DNA of 64,000 nucleotides, from NCBI RefSeq assembly GCF_016008875.1, contig NZ_JADTQG010000006.1, positions 124,001 through 188,000 of the forward strand, in the 5' to 3' direction. Shown piece after piece: positions 47,426 to 56,468 of this stretch (position 1 is the first letter of the stretch; every line of letters begins with the position of its first letter). The DNA is from Ectopseudomonas mendocina. GTDB taxonomy: Bacteria; Pseudomonadota; Gammaproteobacteria; Pseudomonadales; Pseudomonadaceae. The translations under genes were made by a program, and so were the position numbers. The notes beneath the pieces were generated by a model that saw nothing but the letters and a program-made list of their open reading frames with translations, searched no databases and had not been told where the DNA came from.

Positions 47426-47441
47426 GAGTACAGTTGTACTC
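47426..47441 (-). promoter_or_regulatory. FabR/DesT-like operator upstream of fabAB
   Basis: Perfect palindrome GAGTACA-GT-TGTACTC. It resembles the TACA-N2-TGTA core bound by the fatty-acid regulators FabR and DesT. Promoter hexamers between it and fabA are ambiguous. Confidence 0.6.
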
Positions 47442-47512
47442 TGCTGGCTGTGCATTGTCACAGATGCAGCAGTTTCCCCTTGTAACGCCGGCTTGTCACG
47501 AGCGCCACTCGC

Positions 47513-49495
47513 CTATGGTCGGGCTGGCAGCCAACGCAGCAGAATGCGTTGCAGATCTGCTCGTTTGAACGGTTTGGCCAGGTAATCGTTCATTCCCGCC
47601 TCCAGGCAGGCTTCGCGGTCGCCCTGCAGGGCGTTGGCGGTCAGGGCGATGATCGCCACCTGCTGCCCCTGTTCGAGCTGGCGGATCTGCCGCGTCGCTT
47701 CGTAGCCGTCCATCAGCGGCAGCCGGCAGTCCATGAGGATTGCTGCGTAGTCGTGCTGGCTGCAGCTCTGCACGGCTTGCTGGCCGTCGCCGACCAGGCT
47801 GACCTGGTATCCCAGGCTGCGCAGCATGGCCTCGATCACCGTCTGGTTGACCGGATTGTCCTCGACCAATAGTACTGCCTGACCTTCACCGCTGCCGAGC
47901 GTCAGGATGTCACTGCGCTGAGCCTGCTCGTTGCAGGTGCGAAATGGCAGCGGAACCTCGAGGGTGAAGACCGAGCCCTCGCCCAATTGGCTTTCTGCAC
48001 GCAGGGTACCGCCCATACGCTCGGCCAGGGTGCGGGCGATCGGCAGGCCGAGACCGGTACCGCCGTAACGTCTGGAAATGGACGTGTCCGCCTGCTGGAA
48101 GGCATCGAACATATGTTCCAGGCGTTCGCCGTCGATACCGATGCCGCTGTCGCGTACGGCACAGGTGAACCACAGCACCTGGTCGTCCAGTGGCTGCCAG
48201 TGTGTTTCCACACGGATGTGACCTTCTTCGGTGAACTTCAGCGCGTTACCGATCAGGTTGACCAGAATCTGCCGTATACGCGTGGGGTCGCCGCTTACCT
48301 CCAGTCCCTCCAGGCCCGGTTGAGCGTCCAGCAGCAGTTGCAGGCCGCGCTGCTGGGCGCTGTGCTGGAAGACTTGAATGGAACCCTGCAACAGGTCCAG
48401 TAGGTTGAAGGAAATGGCTTCGAGTTCCAGTGCCCCGCGTTCGATGCGCGAGAAATCGAGAATGTCGTTGATCACCTTGAGCAGGTGCTCGGTGGACTCT
48501 GTCGCCAGCGCCGCATACTCGCTCTGCTCGTCGTTCAGGCTGGTGGTTTCCAGCAACTGCAGCATGCCCAGCACGCCGTTCATCGGGGTGCGCAGCTCGT
48601 GGCTCATCATGGCCAGGAAGTCCGACTTGGCGCGGTTGGCCTGCTCGGACTCCTCGCGGGCCTGGATCAGCTGGGCGATCGCCTGTTGTTGTTCCAGGCC
48701 GCTTTTTTCGAGTGCGCAGGCCAGGTTGTTGATGTGCCTGGCCAGATCGGTCAGCTCGTCGTTGCCACGCTCGATCAGGGAGGGGCGGTAATCGCCGCTC
48801 TGAATGCGTTCCAGAGCCTGACCCATGGCGCTGAGCGGTTGCGCGAGGCGTCTGGCCAGGCGGCGGGCGAGGAGGAAGGTGAGCAGCAGGGCGAACAGCG
48901 AGAGAACCCCGGCCTTGAGCAGGATTTCCTGCTGGCGGGTATTGAAGGTGTCGTTGGACATGCCCACGATGACCCGACCCAGGTAGCCATCGCCGATCGC
49001 CTTGCCCAACGGTGGCAAGGCCAGCCCGCGGCCTGGCGGCCCTTGCAAGTGAATCGGCGCCTGAAACACCTCCACCTCCGGCGTGCTGTGGCCTGGTTCC
49101 TTGGGGCGCTCGACGTAGACCAGAATATTGTCGTCGCGGTCGCGAACCTCGGCAAAGCGCACGTCGGCCGTGCTCAGGGTAGCGCGCAACAGGCTTTCCA
49201 AAGTGTCCAGGTTGTCATTGAGCACGCCGTACTGAGTGGCCGGTGCGAGCTGATTGGCGATCAGTTGACCGGTATGGCCCTGCTCCTGGCGCAGGTCCTG
49301 CAGGCGGGTGAAGGTGAGAAAACCGGTCAGCAACAGCGTCAGCAGCAGTGCCGGGCCGACGCTGATCAGCTGGGTGCGGGTATGGATATTCCAGCCACGG
49401 CGCTGCCCAGTGGCTATACCATCCCTGGTGGGCTGCGGCTCTGCCGCCTGTTGGCGAGAGGGGCAGGGCGGGGGCAAGGGGCTGCCTGTGGGCAC
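47513..49495 (-). CDS. Hybrid sensor histidine kinase with C-terminal receiver (PA1611-like)
   Basis: A 660-residue membrane kinase. Helices lie near residues 41-60 and about 185-205, with a periplasmic domain of about 120 residues between, then a HAMP. Kinase motifs are SHELRTPMNGVLGM, NLIGNALKF, DSGIGI and GGTGLGL; the receiver has EDNPVNQ and phospho-Asp in AILMDCRLPLMDG. No HPt domain follows, so an external HPt such as HptB is required. GTG is the start, with AAGGA six bases upstream. The position after fabA corresponds to PA1611, which binds RetS in P. aeruginosa (from memory). Confidence 0.9.
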   Translation of the reverse strand: MPTGSPLPPPCPSRQQAAEPQPTRDGIATGQRRGWNIHTRTQLISVGPALLLTLLLTGFLTFTRLQDLRQEQGHTGQLIANQLAPATQYGVLNDNLDTLESLLRATLSTADVRFAEVRDRDDNILVYVERPKEPGHSTPEVEVFQAPIHLQGPPGRGLALPPLGKAIGDGYLGRVIVGMSNDTFNTRQQEILLKAGVLSLFALLLTFLLARRLARRLAQPLSAMGQALERIQSGDYRPSLIERGNDELTDLARHINNLACALEKSGLEQQQAIAQLIQAREESEQANRAKSDFLAMMSHELRTPMNGVLGMLQLLETTSLNDEQSEYAALATESTEHLLKVINDILDFSRIERGALELEAISFNLLDLLQGSIQVFQHSAQQRGLQLLLDAQPGLEGLEVSGDPTRIRQILVNLIGNALKFTEEGHIRVETHWQPLDDQVLWFTCAVRDSGIGIDGERLEHMFDAFQQADTSISRRYGGTGLGLPIARTLAERMGGTLRAESQLGEGSVFTLEVPLPFRTCNEQAQRSDILTLGSGEGQAVLLVEDNPVNQTVIEAMLRSLGYQVSLVGDGQQAVQSCSQHDYAAILMDCRLPLMDGYEATRQIRQLEQGQQVAIIALTANALQGDREACLEAGMNDYLAKPFKRADLQRILLRWLPARP

Positions 49496-49699
49496 GAATC
49501 GTCCTTGGCAATTAACGTCGATCCAGCATGTTAACCGACCCGTCGCGCTTTGCCAGTGCCAGGCGCGCGCACTCTGCGCTAATTCTCGTTAGCGCCCGTG
49601 AGCGTGCGGCCGCCACTGAACTTTTGCCCTGGCCGGGCACTCTCGGCTCCGTATAATGCCCGCAGACCGCCATCACGCATGGCCTCATTCGGAAGAACT

Positions 49700-50722
49700 A
49701 TGACTCAGCCCCAACCCATTGCCGTCCTCGGCGGCGGCAGCTTCGGCACCGCCCTGGCCAACCTGCTGGCGGAGAACGGCCAGCGTGTCCTGCAATGGAT
49801 GCGCGATCCCGAGCAGGCCGAGCAGATGCGCCAGAGCGGCGAAAACCCGCGCTATCTGAAGGGCGTCAAGCTGCACCGTGGTATCGAGCCGACCAGTGAT
49901 CTTGGCGCTGCGCTGCAGCAGGCCGAGCTGGTACTGGTGGCGCTGCCTTCCAGCGCCCTGCGCGATGCCCTACAACCGGTGGCGGGGCAACTGGCGGGCA
50001 AGATGCTGATCAGCACGACGAAGGGCATCGAAGCCAGGACCTTCAAGTTGATGAGCCAGATTCTCGAAGAAATCGCTCCCGACGCGCGCATTGGCGTGCT
50101 GTCCGGGCCGAACCTGGCCAAGGAAGTGGCCGATCACGCCCTGACCGCGACGGTGATCGCCAGTGAGGACGAAGAACTGTGCCTGCGCGTGCAGCAAGCG
50201 CTGCACGGCAGAACCTTCCGCGTCTACGCAAGTGCCGACCGTTTCGGTGTCGAACTCGGCGGTGCGCTGAAGAACGTCTACGCGATCATGTCCGGCATGG
50301 CGGCGGCGCTCGGCATGGGCGAGAACACCAAAAGCATGCTGATCACCCGCGCCCTGGCGGAAATGACCCGATTCGCAGTCAAGCTCGGCGCCAATCCCAT
50401 GACCTTCCTCGGCCTTGCCGGCGTCGGCGATCTGATCGTCACCTGCTCGTCACCGAAGAGCCGCAACTATCAGGTCGGTTTCGCTCTGGGCGAAGGGCTC
50501 AGCCTGGAAGAAGCGGTGCAGCGTCTTGGCGAGGTCGCCGAGGGCGTCAATACGCTGAAGGTGCTCAAGGCACGCGCCGAAGAGCTGGAAGTCTACATGC
50601 CGCTGGTCGCCGGCCTGCATGCCATCCTTTTCGAGGGGCGTACGCTGGCTCAGGTCATCGAGCTGCTGATGCGTGGCGAGCCCAAGACCGACGTCGATTT
50701 CATCCCTACCGCGGGTTTCTGA
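49700..50722 (+). CDS. gpsA: Glycerol-3-phosphate dehydrogenase [NAD(P)+]
   Basis: A 340-residue cytosolic enzyme that reduces dihydroxyacetone phosphate to sn-glycerol-3-phosphate for phospholipid synthesis. NAD motif [17 protein letters not shown] lies at residues 10-26; [13 protein letters not shown] (about residue 190) and [11 protein letters not shown] contain catalytic Lys and substrate residues. Start [11 protein letters not shown] was chosen; a 34-residue upstream frame is spurious. TATAAT lies 40 bases upstream but the -35 is poor. DUF4389 and sixA follow closely. Confidence 0.97.
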   Translation: MTQPQPIAVLGGGSFGTALANLLAENGQRVLQWMRDPEQAEQMRQSGENPRYLKGVKLHRGIEPTSDLGAALQQAELVLVALPSSALRDALQPVAGQLAGKMLISTTKGIEARTFKLMSQILEEIAPDARIGVLSGPNLAKEVADHALTATVIASEDEELCLRVQQALHGRTFRVYASADRFGVELGGALKNVYAIMSGMAAALGMGENTKSMLITRALAEMTRFAVKLGANPMTFLGLAGVGDLIVTCSSPKSRNYQVGFALGEGLSLEEAVQRLGEVAEGVNTLKVLKARAEELEVYMPLVAGLHAILFEGRTLAQVIELLMRGEPKTDVDFIPTAGF

Positions 50723-50743
50723 ATCAATCAAGGAGAGTGAGTC

Positions 50744-51091
50744 ATGAGCGACGAAAAGCAGGAGTTGGAGCGCGAGTCGATTCTGCTGCGCATTCTGTGG
50801 ATGGTGATTTTTCTCATCGTCTGGCAACTGGCCGAGCTGCTGCTCGGTGCGGTCGTGCTGCTGCAGCTGGCTTACCGCCTGTTCTACGCTGCGCCGAACG
50901 CCGGCCTGCTGAGCTTTGGCGACAGTCTCAGCCAGTACCTGGCGCAGATCGGCCGCTTCGGCACCCTCAATACCGATGAAAAGCCCTGGCCGTTCGCCGA
51001 TTGGCCGACGCCGCGTCCCCCGGAAGGCGAAACCGCACACAGCATTCCGCCGGCGCCGCACCCGGTGCGCGACGAGGAGCCCAAACTGTGA
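50744..51091 (+). CDS. DUF4389 membrane protein
   Basis: A 115-residue protein with two adjacent hydrophobic segments (about residues 18-45) after an acidic start, then an amphipathic region FGDSLSQYLAQIGRFGT and a Pro-rich tail (PFADWPTPRPPEGE). This fits DUF4389. Function unknown. AGGAG precedes ATG, and its stop overlaps the sixA start by four bases (GTGA). Confidence 0.87.
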   Translation: MSDEKQELERESILLRILWMVIFLIVWQLAELLLGAVVLLQLAYRLFYAAPNAGLLSFGDSLSQYLAQIGRFGTLNTDEKPWPFADWPTPRPPEGETAHSIPPAPHPVRDEEPKL

Positions 51092-51546
51092 GGCTATGGC
51101 TGCTGCGCCATGGCGAGGCCGAACCGCAGGCTGCCAGCGATGCCGCCCGCGAGCTCACCGCTTATGGACGCAAGGAAGTGCAGCAGGCCGCCGCGCAGCT
51201 CGCCGGTCGGCCCCTGACGGCGATCCTCGCAAGTCCTTACGTGCGAGCTCAGCAGACGGCCGACCTGGTGCGCAGCGCGCTGGGGTTCGCCGGTAAGATC
51301 AATACGGTGCCCTGGCTGACGCCGGACAGTGATCCGCGTGATGCCCTGAAATTTCTCGATGAGCGAGAGGGCGCCGAGGTGCTGTTGGTCAGCCATCAGC
51401 CGCTGATCGGTGCCCTGGGTGGCTTGCTGGTCCACGGCCATCGTCAGGAGCCTTTGCCCATGCGCACCGCCAGCCTGGCCGAGTTGGAAGGTGATATCCC
51501 GGCTGCCGGGCTGATGGAACTGCTGGCGCTGATTCATCCGCATTAA
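51088..51546 (+). CDS. sixA: Phosphohistidine phosphatase SixA
   Basis: A 152-residue histidine-phosphatase family member. The RHG motif is LLRHGEAEP (residues 5-13), then the second motif SPYVRAQQTAD and SHQPL with a second His. SixA removes phosphoryl groups from HPt and PTS phosphohistidines. The start is GTG, overlapping the DUF4389 stop. It is 180 bases before the acyl-CoA ligase gene. Confidence 0.92.
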   Translation: MRLWLLRHGEAEPQAASDAARELTAYGRKEVQQAAAQLAGRPLTAILASPYVRAQQTADLVRSALGFAGKINTVPWLTPDSDPRDALKFLDEREGAEVLLVSHQPLIGALGGLLVHGHRQEPLPMRTASLAELEGDIPAAGLMELLALIHPH

Positions 51547-51646
51547 GGCAAACCCCAAGCTACAGGCAGGAGCTCAAGCTTGACTAAGGCCTCGGGTCAC
51601 ACATTGACGAGCCTGCCGCCTGCCTAAACCAGAAACATTTCTTAAC

Positions 51647-51697
51647 TTGCACCTCTTTTGTCTGCGTGGAATATTCAACCAAGCAAGTGCTTGGTTG
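51647..51697 (+). promoter_or_regulatory. Promoter with overlapping 22-bp operator before the acyl-CoA ligase
   Basis: TTGCAC, 17 bases, AATATT form the promoter at 51647-51675. Immediately after it, on the start site, CAACCAAGCA-AG-TGCTTGGTTG is a perfect 22-bp palindrome at 51676-51697. This is the layout of a repressor operator, as TetR-type fatty-acid regulators use. Confidence 0.7.
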
Positions 51698-51729
51698 ATT
51701 CCTACAAAAACAACAAAGGAGGAAGCCCT

Positions 51730-53397
51730 GTGGCTGATGCAATCCGTTTGCCGCTCGAGCTGTTCTACGAACGTGAAGCAAGGCACCCGAACAAACGCTA
51801 CATGGTGCAGCCTCTGGGGGGCGGCCAACTGCTCGAGCTGAGCTGGGCCGATGTCGGCGAACAGGCGCGCCGTGTCGCCAACTGGCTGCGCAGCCGCGAG
51901 CTGCCGCCGAGCAGTCGTATCGCCATCGTTTCCAAGAACTGCGCGCACTGGATCGTGACCGATCTGGCGATCTGGATGGCGGGGCATGTTTCAGTTCCTC
52001 TTTATCCCAACCTCACCGCCGACTCCATGCGCCAGGTGCTGGAGCATTCCGAGGCCGCTCTTGCCTTCATCGGCAAACTCGATGACTGGGCCTCGATGGC
52101 GCCGGGGCTGCCGCAGGGCCTGCCTACCGTCAGCCTGCCACTGCATCCGCCTGGCGATTTCGATTACAGCTGGGATGATCTGCAGCGCAGCGCACCGATC
52201 CAGGACGACCCCAAGCCTGCCGCCAACCAGCTGGCCACCATCATCTACACCTCCGGCACCACCGGTACGCCGAAAGGTGTCATGCACAATTTCTCCAATT
52301 TCGGTTTTGCCGCGAGCAATGCCATCAAGCTGTTCGGGGTGGGCGAGGACGACCGGCTTATCTCCTATCTGCCGCTGTGCCATGTGGCCGAGCGCATGTT
52401 CGTCGAGCTGGCCTCGATCTATGCCGGGCAGACGATCTTCTTCGCCGAGAGCCTGGACACCTTTCTCGAGGACCTCAAGCGCGCGCGGCCGACTGTGATG
52501 TTCGGGGTGCCGCGTATCTGGACCAAGTTCCAGATGGGCGTGTACAGCAAGATGCCGGCGCAGAAACTGGACCGCCTGCTGCGCCTGCCCATTATCGGTC
52601 ACTTCATCGGCCGCAAGGTGCTCGCCGGGCTGGGGCTGGACGCCATCCGCTACGCGTTGTCCGGCGCCGCGCCGGTACCCGAGGCACTGCTCAACTGGTA
52701 TCGGCGCCTGGGCATGGAGATCCAGGAGGTCTATGGCATGACCGAGAACTGTGGGTATTCCCACGTCTGCCTGCCCGGCCGGTTCAAGCAGGGCTGGATT
52801 GGTCAGAACAACCCGGGCGTCGAGGTGCGCATCGCCGAGGATGGCGAAGTCCAGGTGCGCAGTGGCGCGACCATGCAGGGCTATTACAAGGATCCGCTCA
52901 AGACCGCCGAGACGCTGACCGACGATGGCTTTCTGCGGACCGGTGACAAGGGCGAGCAGGACGCCGAGGGCAACCTGCGCCTTACCGGGCGCATCAAGGA
53001 AATCTTCAAGACCAGCAAGGGCAAGTACGTGGCCCCCGCACCGATCGAGAATCGCATCGGCGAACACTCGCGCATCGAGCAGGTTTGCGTGGTCGGCGAT
53101 GGTTTGCCGCAACCCATCGCGCTGTGCGTGCTGTCCGACGTTGGGCGCCAGGAGGCGGCCAATGACAGCCGTGATGAGCTGGAAAGCAGCCTCAAGGCGC
53201 TGCTTGCCGAGGTCAATGACCGCCTCGACCAGCATGAGCGGCTGCAGGGCCTGGTGTTGGTCAAGGAGGTCTGGGCCGTGGAGAACGGCTTCCTCACGCC
53301 GACCCTGAAGATCAAGCGCGCGATGATCGAAGGCACCTACGGCGAGCGTTTCGCCGAGTGGCAGCAGCGCAGCGAAGCGGTGCTCTGGCACGATTGA
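51730..53397 (+). CDS. AMP-binding long-chain acyl-CoA synthetase
   Basis: A 555-residue adenylate-forming enzyme of the ANL superfamily. The P-loop-like motif IIYTSGTTGTPKG lies near residue 170; YGMTENCG and the GxxxxTGD hinge DDGFLRTGD follow. It should activate a fatty acid to its CoA ester. GTG is the start because AAAGGAGGA is seven bases upstream, and the earlier frame is not needed. Expression is probably controlled by the palindromic operator. The paired downstream thioesterase fits fatty-acyl-CoA turnover (inference). Confidence 0.9.
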   Translation: MADAIRLPLELFYEREARHPNKRYMVQPLGGGQLLELSWADVGEQARRVANWLRSRELPPSSRIAIVSKNCAHWIVTDLAIWMAGHVSVPLYPNLTADSMRQVLEHSEAALAFIGKLDDWASMAPGLPQGLPTVSLPLHPPGDFDYSWDDLQRSAPIQDDPKPAANQLATIIYTSGTTGTPKGVMHNFSNFGFAASNAIKLFGVGEDDRLISYLPLCHVAERMFVELASIYAGQTIFFAESLDTFLEDLKRARPTVMFGVPRIWTKFQMGVYSKMPAQKLDRLLRLPIIGHFIGRKVLAGLGLDAIRYALSGAAPVPEALLNWYRRLGMEIQEVYGMTENCGYSHVCLPGRFKQGWIGQNNPGVEVRIAEDGEVQVRSGATMQGYYKDPLKTAETLTDDGFLRTGDKGEQDAEGNLRLTGRIKEIFKTSKGKYVAPAPIENRIGEHSRIEQVCVVGDGLPQPIALCVLSDVGRQEAANDSRDELESSLKALLAEVNDRLDQHERLQGLVLVKEVWAVENGFLTPTLKIKRAMIEGTYGERFAEWQQRSEAVLWHD

Positions 53398-53405
53398 GTG
53401 TCGCC

Positions 53406-53428
53406 GGGCCGGTGACGCCGGCCCTGTT
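53406..53428 (+). terminator. Possible weak terminator after the acyl-CoA ligase
   Basis: GGGCCGG, loop TGACG, CCGGCCC then TGTTTT. Seven-base-pair GC stem with a short T-rich tail, between ligase and thioesterase genes. Confidence 0.5.
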
Positions 53429-53453
53429 TTCCCTTCTGCCCAAGGAAAGGTCC

Positions 53454-53897
53454 ATGGCTCTCTGGCAACGAACCCCCGACATAGCGGCCCTGAACGCCAC
53501 GCTCAAGAACAGCATCGGCGAGGTGCTGGACATTCGTTTCGAGTCCTTCGACGACGAATCGCTCAGCGCCAGCATGGTGATCGACCCGCGCACTCATCAG
53601 CCTTACGGCCTGCTGCACGGTGGCGCCTCGGTGGTACTGGCGGAAACCCTGGGCTCCACCGCCAGCTACCTGTGCCTCGACAGCGCTCGCTTCTACTGCG
53701 TTGGCCTGGAGGTCAATGCCAACCACCTGCGCGGTCTGCGCAGCGGGCGTGTGCATGCTGTGGCCCGGCCGGTTCACCTGGGGCGTACCACGCATGTCTG
53801 GGACATCCGCCTCAGCGGCGACGATGGCAAACCCAGCTGCATTTCACGGCTGACCATGGCCATAGTGCCGTTGGGCGAGCAGCCGCCGAAGCTGTGA
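53454..53897 (+). CDS. Hotdog-fold thioesterase (MenI/EntH type)
   Basis: A 147-residue thioesterase with the motif QPYGLLHGGASVVLAETLGS (about residues 48-67), typical of the 4HBT/YdiI family with the catalytic Glu. Start MALWQRTPDI follows AAGGAAAGG. It probably hydrolyses acyl-CoA; the substrate of this member is unknown. The same pair, an AMP-binding enzyme and thioesterase, occurs as PA1617-PA1618 in P. aeruginosa (memory). Confidence 0.88.
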   Translation: MALWQRTPDIAALNATLKNSIGEVLDIRFESFDDESLSASMVIDPRTHQPYGLLHGGASVVLAETLGSTASYLCLDSARFYCVGLEVNANHLRGLRSGRVHAVARPVHLGRTTHVWDIRLSGDDGKPSCISRLTMAIVPLGEQPPKL

Positions 53898-53916
53898 GAG
53901 CAAAGGCTGCTGCGCG

Positions 53917-54087
53917 TCGGCCATACTGCGTTGAAACTAGCCTTAATATGCTCATTTACAGCTTGTAAACTGCGTTTTTTCGCCTAGTTTCGCCTTGCCT
54001 GGCGCTAGCTCGCTAGCCTTTGACCAGGCTATATGATCTGCAATTTCATCCAAGATTTGTCCGCTCCGTGGCGCTACAGTACGCGCC
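53917..54087 (+). other. Intergenic stretch before the AraC regulator gene
   Basis: Contains the palindrome TTTACA-GCT-TGTAAA at 53955-53969 and unusual AT-rich sequence for this region. It reads like a dispersed Pseudomonas intergenic element. I cannot confirm that from one copy. A TACAGT seven bases before the AraC start may mean a leaderless message. Confidence 0.35.
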
Positions 54088-54891
54088 ATGGACCAGATCA
54101 CTCACATCCAAAGCAGCTTGCCCGGCGTTCGCCTGATCGACGCGGAATATCGCCGCTTTGCCTTTCCCCGGCATTTTCATCTGGAGTACCACGTCGGCCT
54201 GCTGATCCAGGGGCAGCATCGCTACGTCTATGGTGGTGAGCGGCGGCACGCCGGGGCAGGGGATGTGCTGCTGATGGCGCCGGAAGGGATTCATGACGGC
54301 GCCTGCCTGGATGGAGAGAGCTACCGCATTCGGGTGATGGCCTTCGATCCCTTCTGGCTGGACGAAGCCAGTCGAGCCCTGAGCGACGGCCGCCAGGGGG
54401 CGCCGAGGTTGACCACCAGCAGCTTGCGCCATCCTCTGCTGTCGCAGCACCTGCAGCATTTTCATGCGGCGATGCTGGGCGGTTCGCAGTTGGCCCAGGA
54501 GGAGGCGCTCTGGCAGGCGCTGGCCCATCTGCTGGAGATGGGCTCGACATTGCGCGTCAGCGAGCCACATCGCGTTTTCGATCAGCGCACCTGGCAGCGC
54601 CTGCGCGACTGGCTGGAAAGCCGCCTGGACGATCCGCCCTCGCTGGAGGAAATCGCCACCTTCTGCGCCATGAGCCCGTGGCAGGCGCTGCGGCGTTTTC
54701 GTCAGCATACCGGCCTGCCGCCGCATCAGTGGTTGACTCAGCTGCGTCTGCAGCGGGCGTTGCCGCTGGTGCTGGCGGGTGAACCCCTGAGTGAGATCGC
54801 GTTGCGCCTGGGCTTCTACGACCAGGCGCACTTCTCGCGGTTGTTCCGCCGTACTTACGGCCTGCCTCCGGCGCGCCTGCGCCAGGGCTGA
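54088..54891 (+). CDS. AraC family transcriptional regulator
   Basis: A 267-residue regulator. An N-terminal cupin sensor (about residues 10-130) has FPRHFHLEYHVGLLIQG. The C-terminal pair of helix-turn-helix motifs has MSPWQALRRFRQHTGLPPHQW and LSEIALRLGFYDQAHFSRLFRRTYGLPP. It may control the adjacent exporter gene, which lies 42 bases downstream. ATG has no Shine-Dalgarno and may be leaderless. Ligand unknown. Confidence 0.9.
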   Translation: MDQITHIQSSLPGVRLIDAEYRRFAFPRHFHLEYHVGLLIQGQHRYVYGGERRHAGAGDVLLMAPEGIHDGACLDGESYRIRVMAFDPFWLDEASRALSDGRQGAPRLTTSSLRHPLLSQHLQHFHAAMLGGSQLAQEEALWQALAHLLEMGSTLRVSEPHRVFDQRTWQRLRDWLESRLDDPPSLEEIATFCAMSPWQALRRFRQHTGLPPHQWLTQLRLQRALPLVLAGEPLSEIALRLGFYDQAHFSRLFRRTYGLPPARLRQG

Positions 54892-54933
54892 TTCAACCGC
54901 ACATTTCATCTTTCAATTTCCTGGAGATCGTCC

Positions 54934-55566
54934 ATGCAGGAGACGTCCGTCTTGCTGTCGCTGGCTGCCGTGTTCGCGGTGGCCCTTATCAGCCCCGGCC
55001 CCGATGTGGCGCTGGTGGTGCGTACTTCCCTACATCAGGGCCAGCGTGCAGGCCTGCTCAGTGCCTTGGGCCTGGCCTGCGGCATTCTTCTGCATGGCAC
55101 GCTGGTGCTCAGTGGCGTGGCGTTATTGCTCAGTCGCACCGAGTGGCTGTTCGACCTGGTGCAGGTTGGCGGCGCGCTTTATCTGGGCTGGCTGGGCCTT
55201 GGTGCGGTACAGGCCTGGTGGCGCGGCGCCGCCGGGCCCACGCGGCTGGACGGTGAGCTGGCGCCTTCGCTGTTCGGTCCCTGGCTGCGCGGTGTATTGA
55301 CCAACCTGGGCAATCCCAAGGCCCTGGTGTTCTTCCTCGCGCTGCTCAGCAGCCTAGTGCCGGCGGACATGTCGCTGCCCGGCAAGGTGGCCTGCGCTGC
55401 GCTGTTGTTCGGCCTCAGTCTGTTCTGGTTCAGCCTGCTTGGTATCACCCTGAGCCGCCCGCTGATGCGCCAGCGGCTGCTGCAGGTGGCGCCGACCATC
55501 GACTTCGTCTGCGGCCTGGTGTTTCTGCTGGTCGCACTGAGCATCATCGGCAGGCTGGTGTTATAG
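54934..55566 (+). CDS. LysE/RhtB family exporter
   Basis: A 210-residue inner-membrane exporter with about six helices. The N-terminal ISPGPDVALVVRTSLHQGQRAG (about residues 20-40) is the family signature, and NPKALVFFLAL (about 125) is conserved. It should export an amino acid or derivative. GGAG lies seven bases before ATG. The AraC gene immediately upstream is its probable regulator. Confidence 0.9.
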   Translation: MQETSVLLSLAAVFAVALISPGPDVALVVRTSLHQGQRAGLLSALGLACGILLHGTLVLSGVALLLSRTEWLFDLVQVGGALYLGWLGLGAVQAWWRGAAGPTRLDGELAPSLFGPWLRGVLTNLGNPKALVFFLALLSSLVPADMSLPGKVACAALLFGLSLFWFSLLGITLSRPLMRQRLLQVAPTIDFVCGLVFLLVALSIIGRLVL

Positions 55567-55664
55567 CCCTGACCATTGCGCCGCCATCAATGGCCATTAC
55601 GGTCATTGCCGCAGGCCGGTGGCTGCCGGAGAATCTCGGCATATTCGTAGCTTGAGTTTGATGC

Positions 55665-56468
55665 ATGCCGCAGCCGATCTTCTTTGCCCATGCCAACGGC
55701 TTCCCGTCTGCCACCTACGGCAAGCTGTTCGCCGCGCTGGCACCGGATTTCCAGGTGCAGCACCTGGAGCAACACGGCCACGACCCGCGTTTTCCGGTCA
55801 ATGACAACTGGTCCAATCTGGTCGATGAGTTGATCCATCACCTGGAGGGTGGTGACGAGCCGGTCTGGGGCGTCGGCCATTCCCTTGGCGGCGTGCTGCA
55901 CTATCACGCCGCCTTACTCCGCCCCGAGCTGTACCGCGGCGTGGTGATGCTCGATTCACCGGTGCTGACCCTGGCCGACCGCATGGTGATCCGTGCTGCC
56001 AAACGTTTCGGGTTTATTGACCGCATCACGCCGGCCGGCCGCACGCTGGGGCGCCGCGAGGCGTTCGCCGATCTGCTCGAAGCACGTACCTACTTCGCCG
56101 GCAAAAGCCTGTTCCGCCGTTTCGACCCTGAATGCCTGGACGCCTATGTCAGTCACGGTCTGCAATCGGGTGAGGAGGGCCTGCGTCTGAAATTCGATCC
56201 TGCCACCGAGATCAGCATCTATCGCAGCGTGCCGCATACCGCGCCGGGGCAGCCGCAGCAGCTGGCAGTGCCGCTGGCCATGGTGCGCGGGCGCCACAGT
56301 CGCGTCGTGCTGCCGCACCATGCGCGGCTGCTCAGGCGCATGCCGCGCGCGGAATATCATCACCTGCCGGGCGGCCATATGTTTCCGCTGGAGCGCCCGC
56401 AGGCCACCGCCGAGCTGCTGCGTCAGCTGTTCAGCCGTTGGGATGCCAATCAGGAGCAAAGCGCATGA
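55665..56468 (+). CDS. Alpha/beta hydrolase
   Basis: A 267-residue hydrolase. The nucleophile elbow GVGHSLGGVL (Ser about residue 70) and the C-terminal His in GGHMFPLERP are clear; the acid residue is not certain. The oxyanion strand begins FFAHANGFPS. Substrate unknown. It overlaps the next hydrolase by four bases, so the two are translated together. Confidence 0.88.
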   Translation: MPQPIFFAHANGFPSATYGKLFAALAPDFQVQHLEQHGHDPRFPVNDNWSNLVDELIHHLEGGDEPVWGVGHSLGGVLHYHAALLRPELYRGVVMLDSPVLTLADRMVIRAAKRFGFIDRITPAGRTLGRREAFADLLEARTYFAGKSLFRRFDPECLDAYVSHGLQSGEEGLRLKFDPATEISIYRSVPHTAPGQPQQLAVPLAMVRGRHSRVVLPHHARLLRRMPRAEYHHLPGGHMFPLERPQATAELLRQLFSRWDANQEQSA

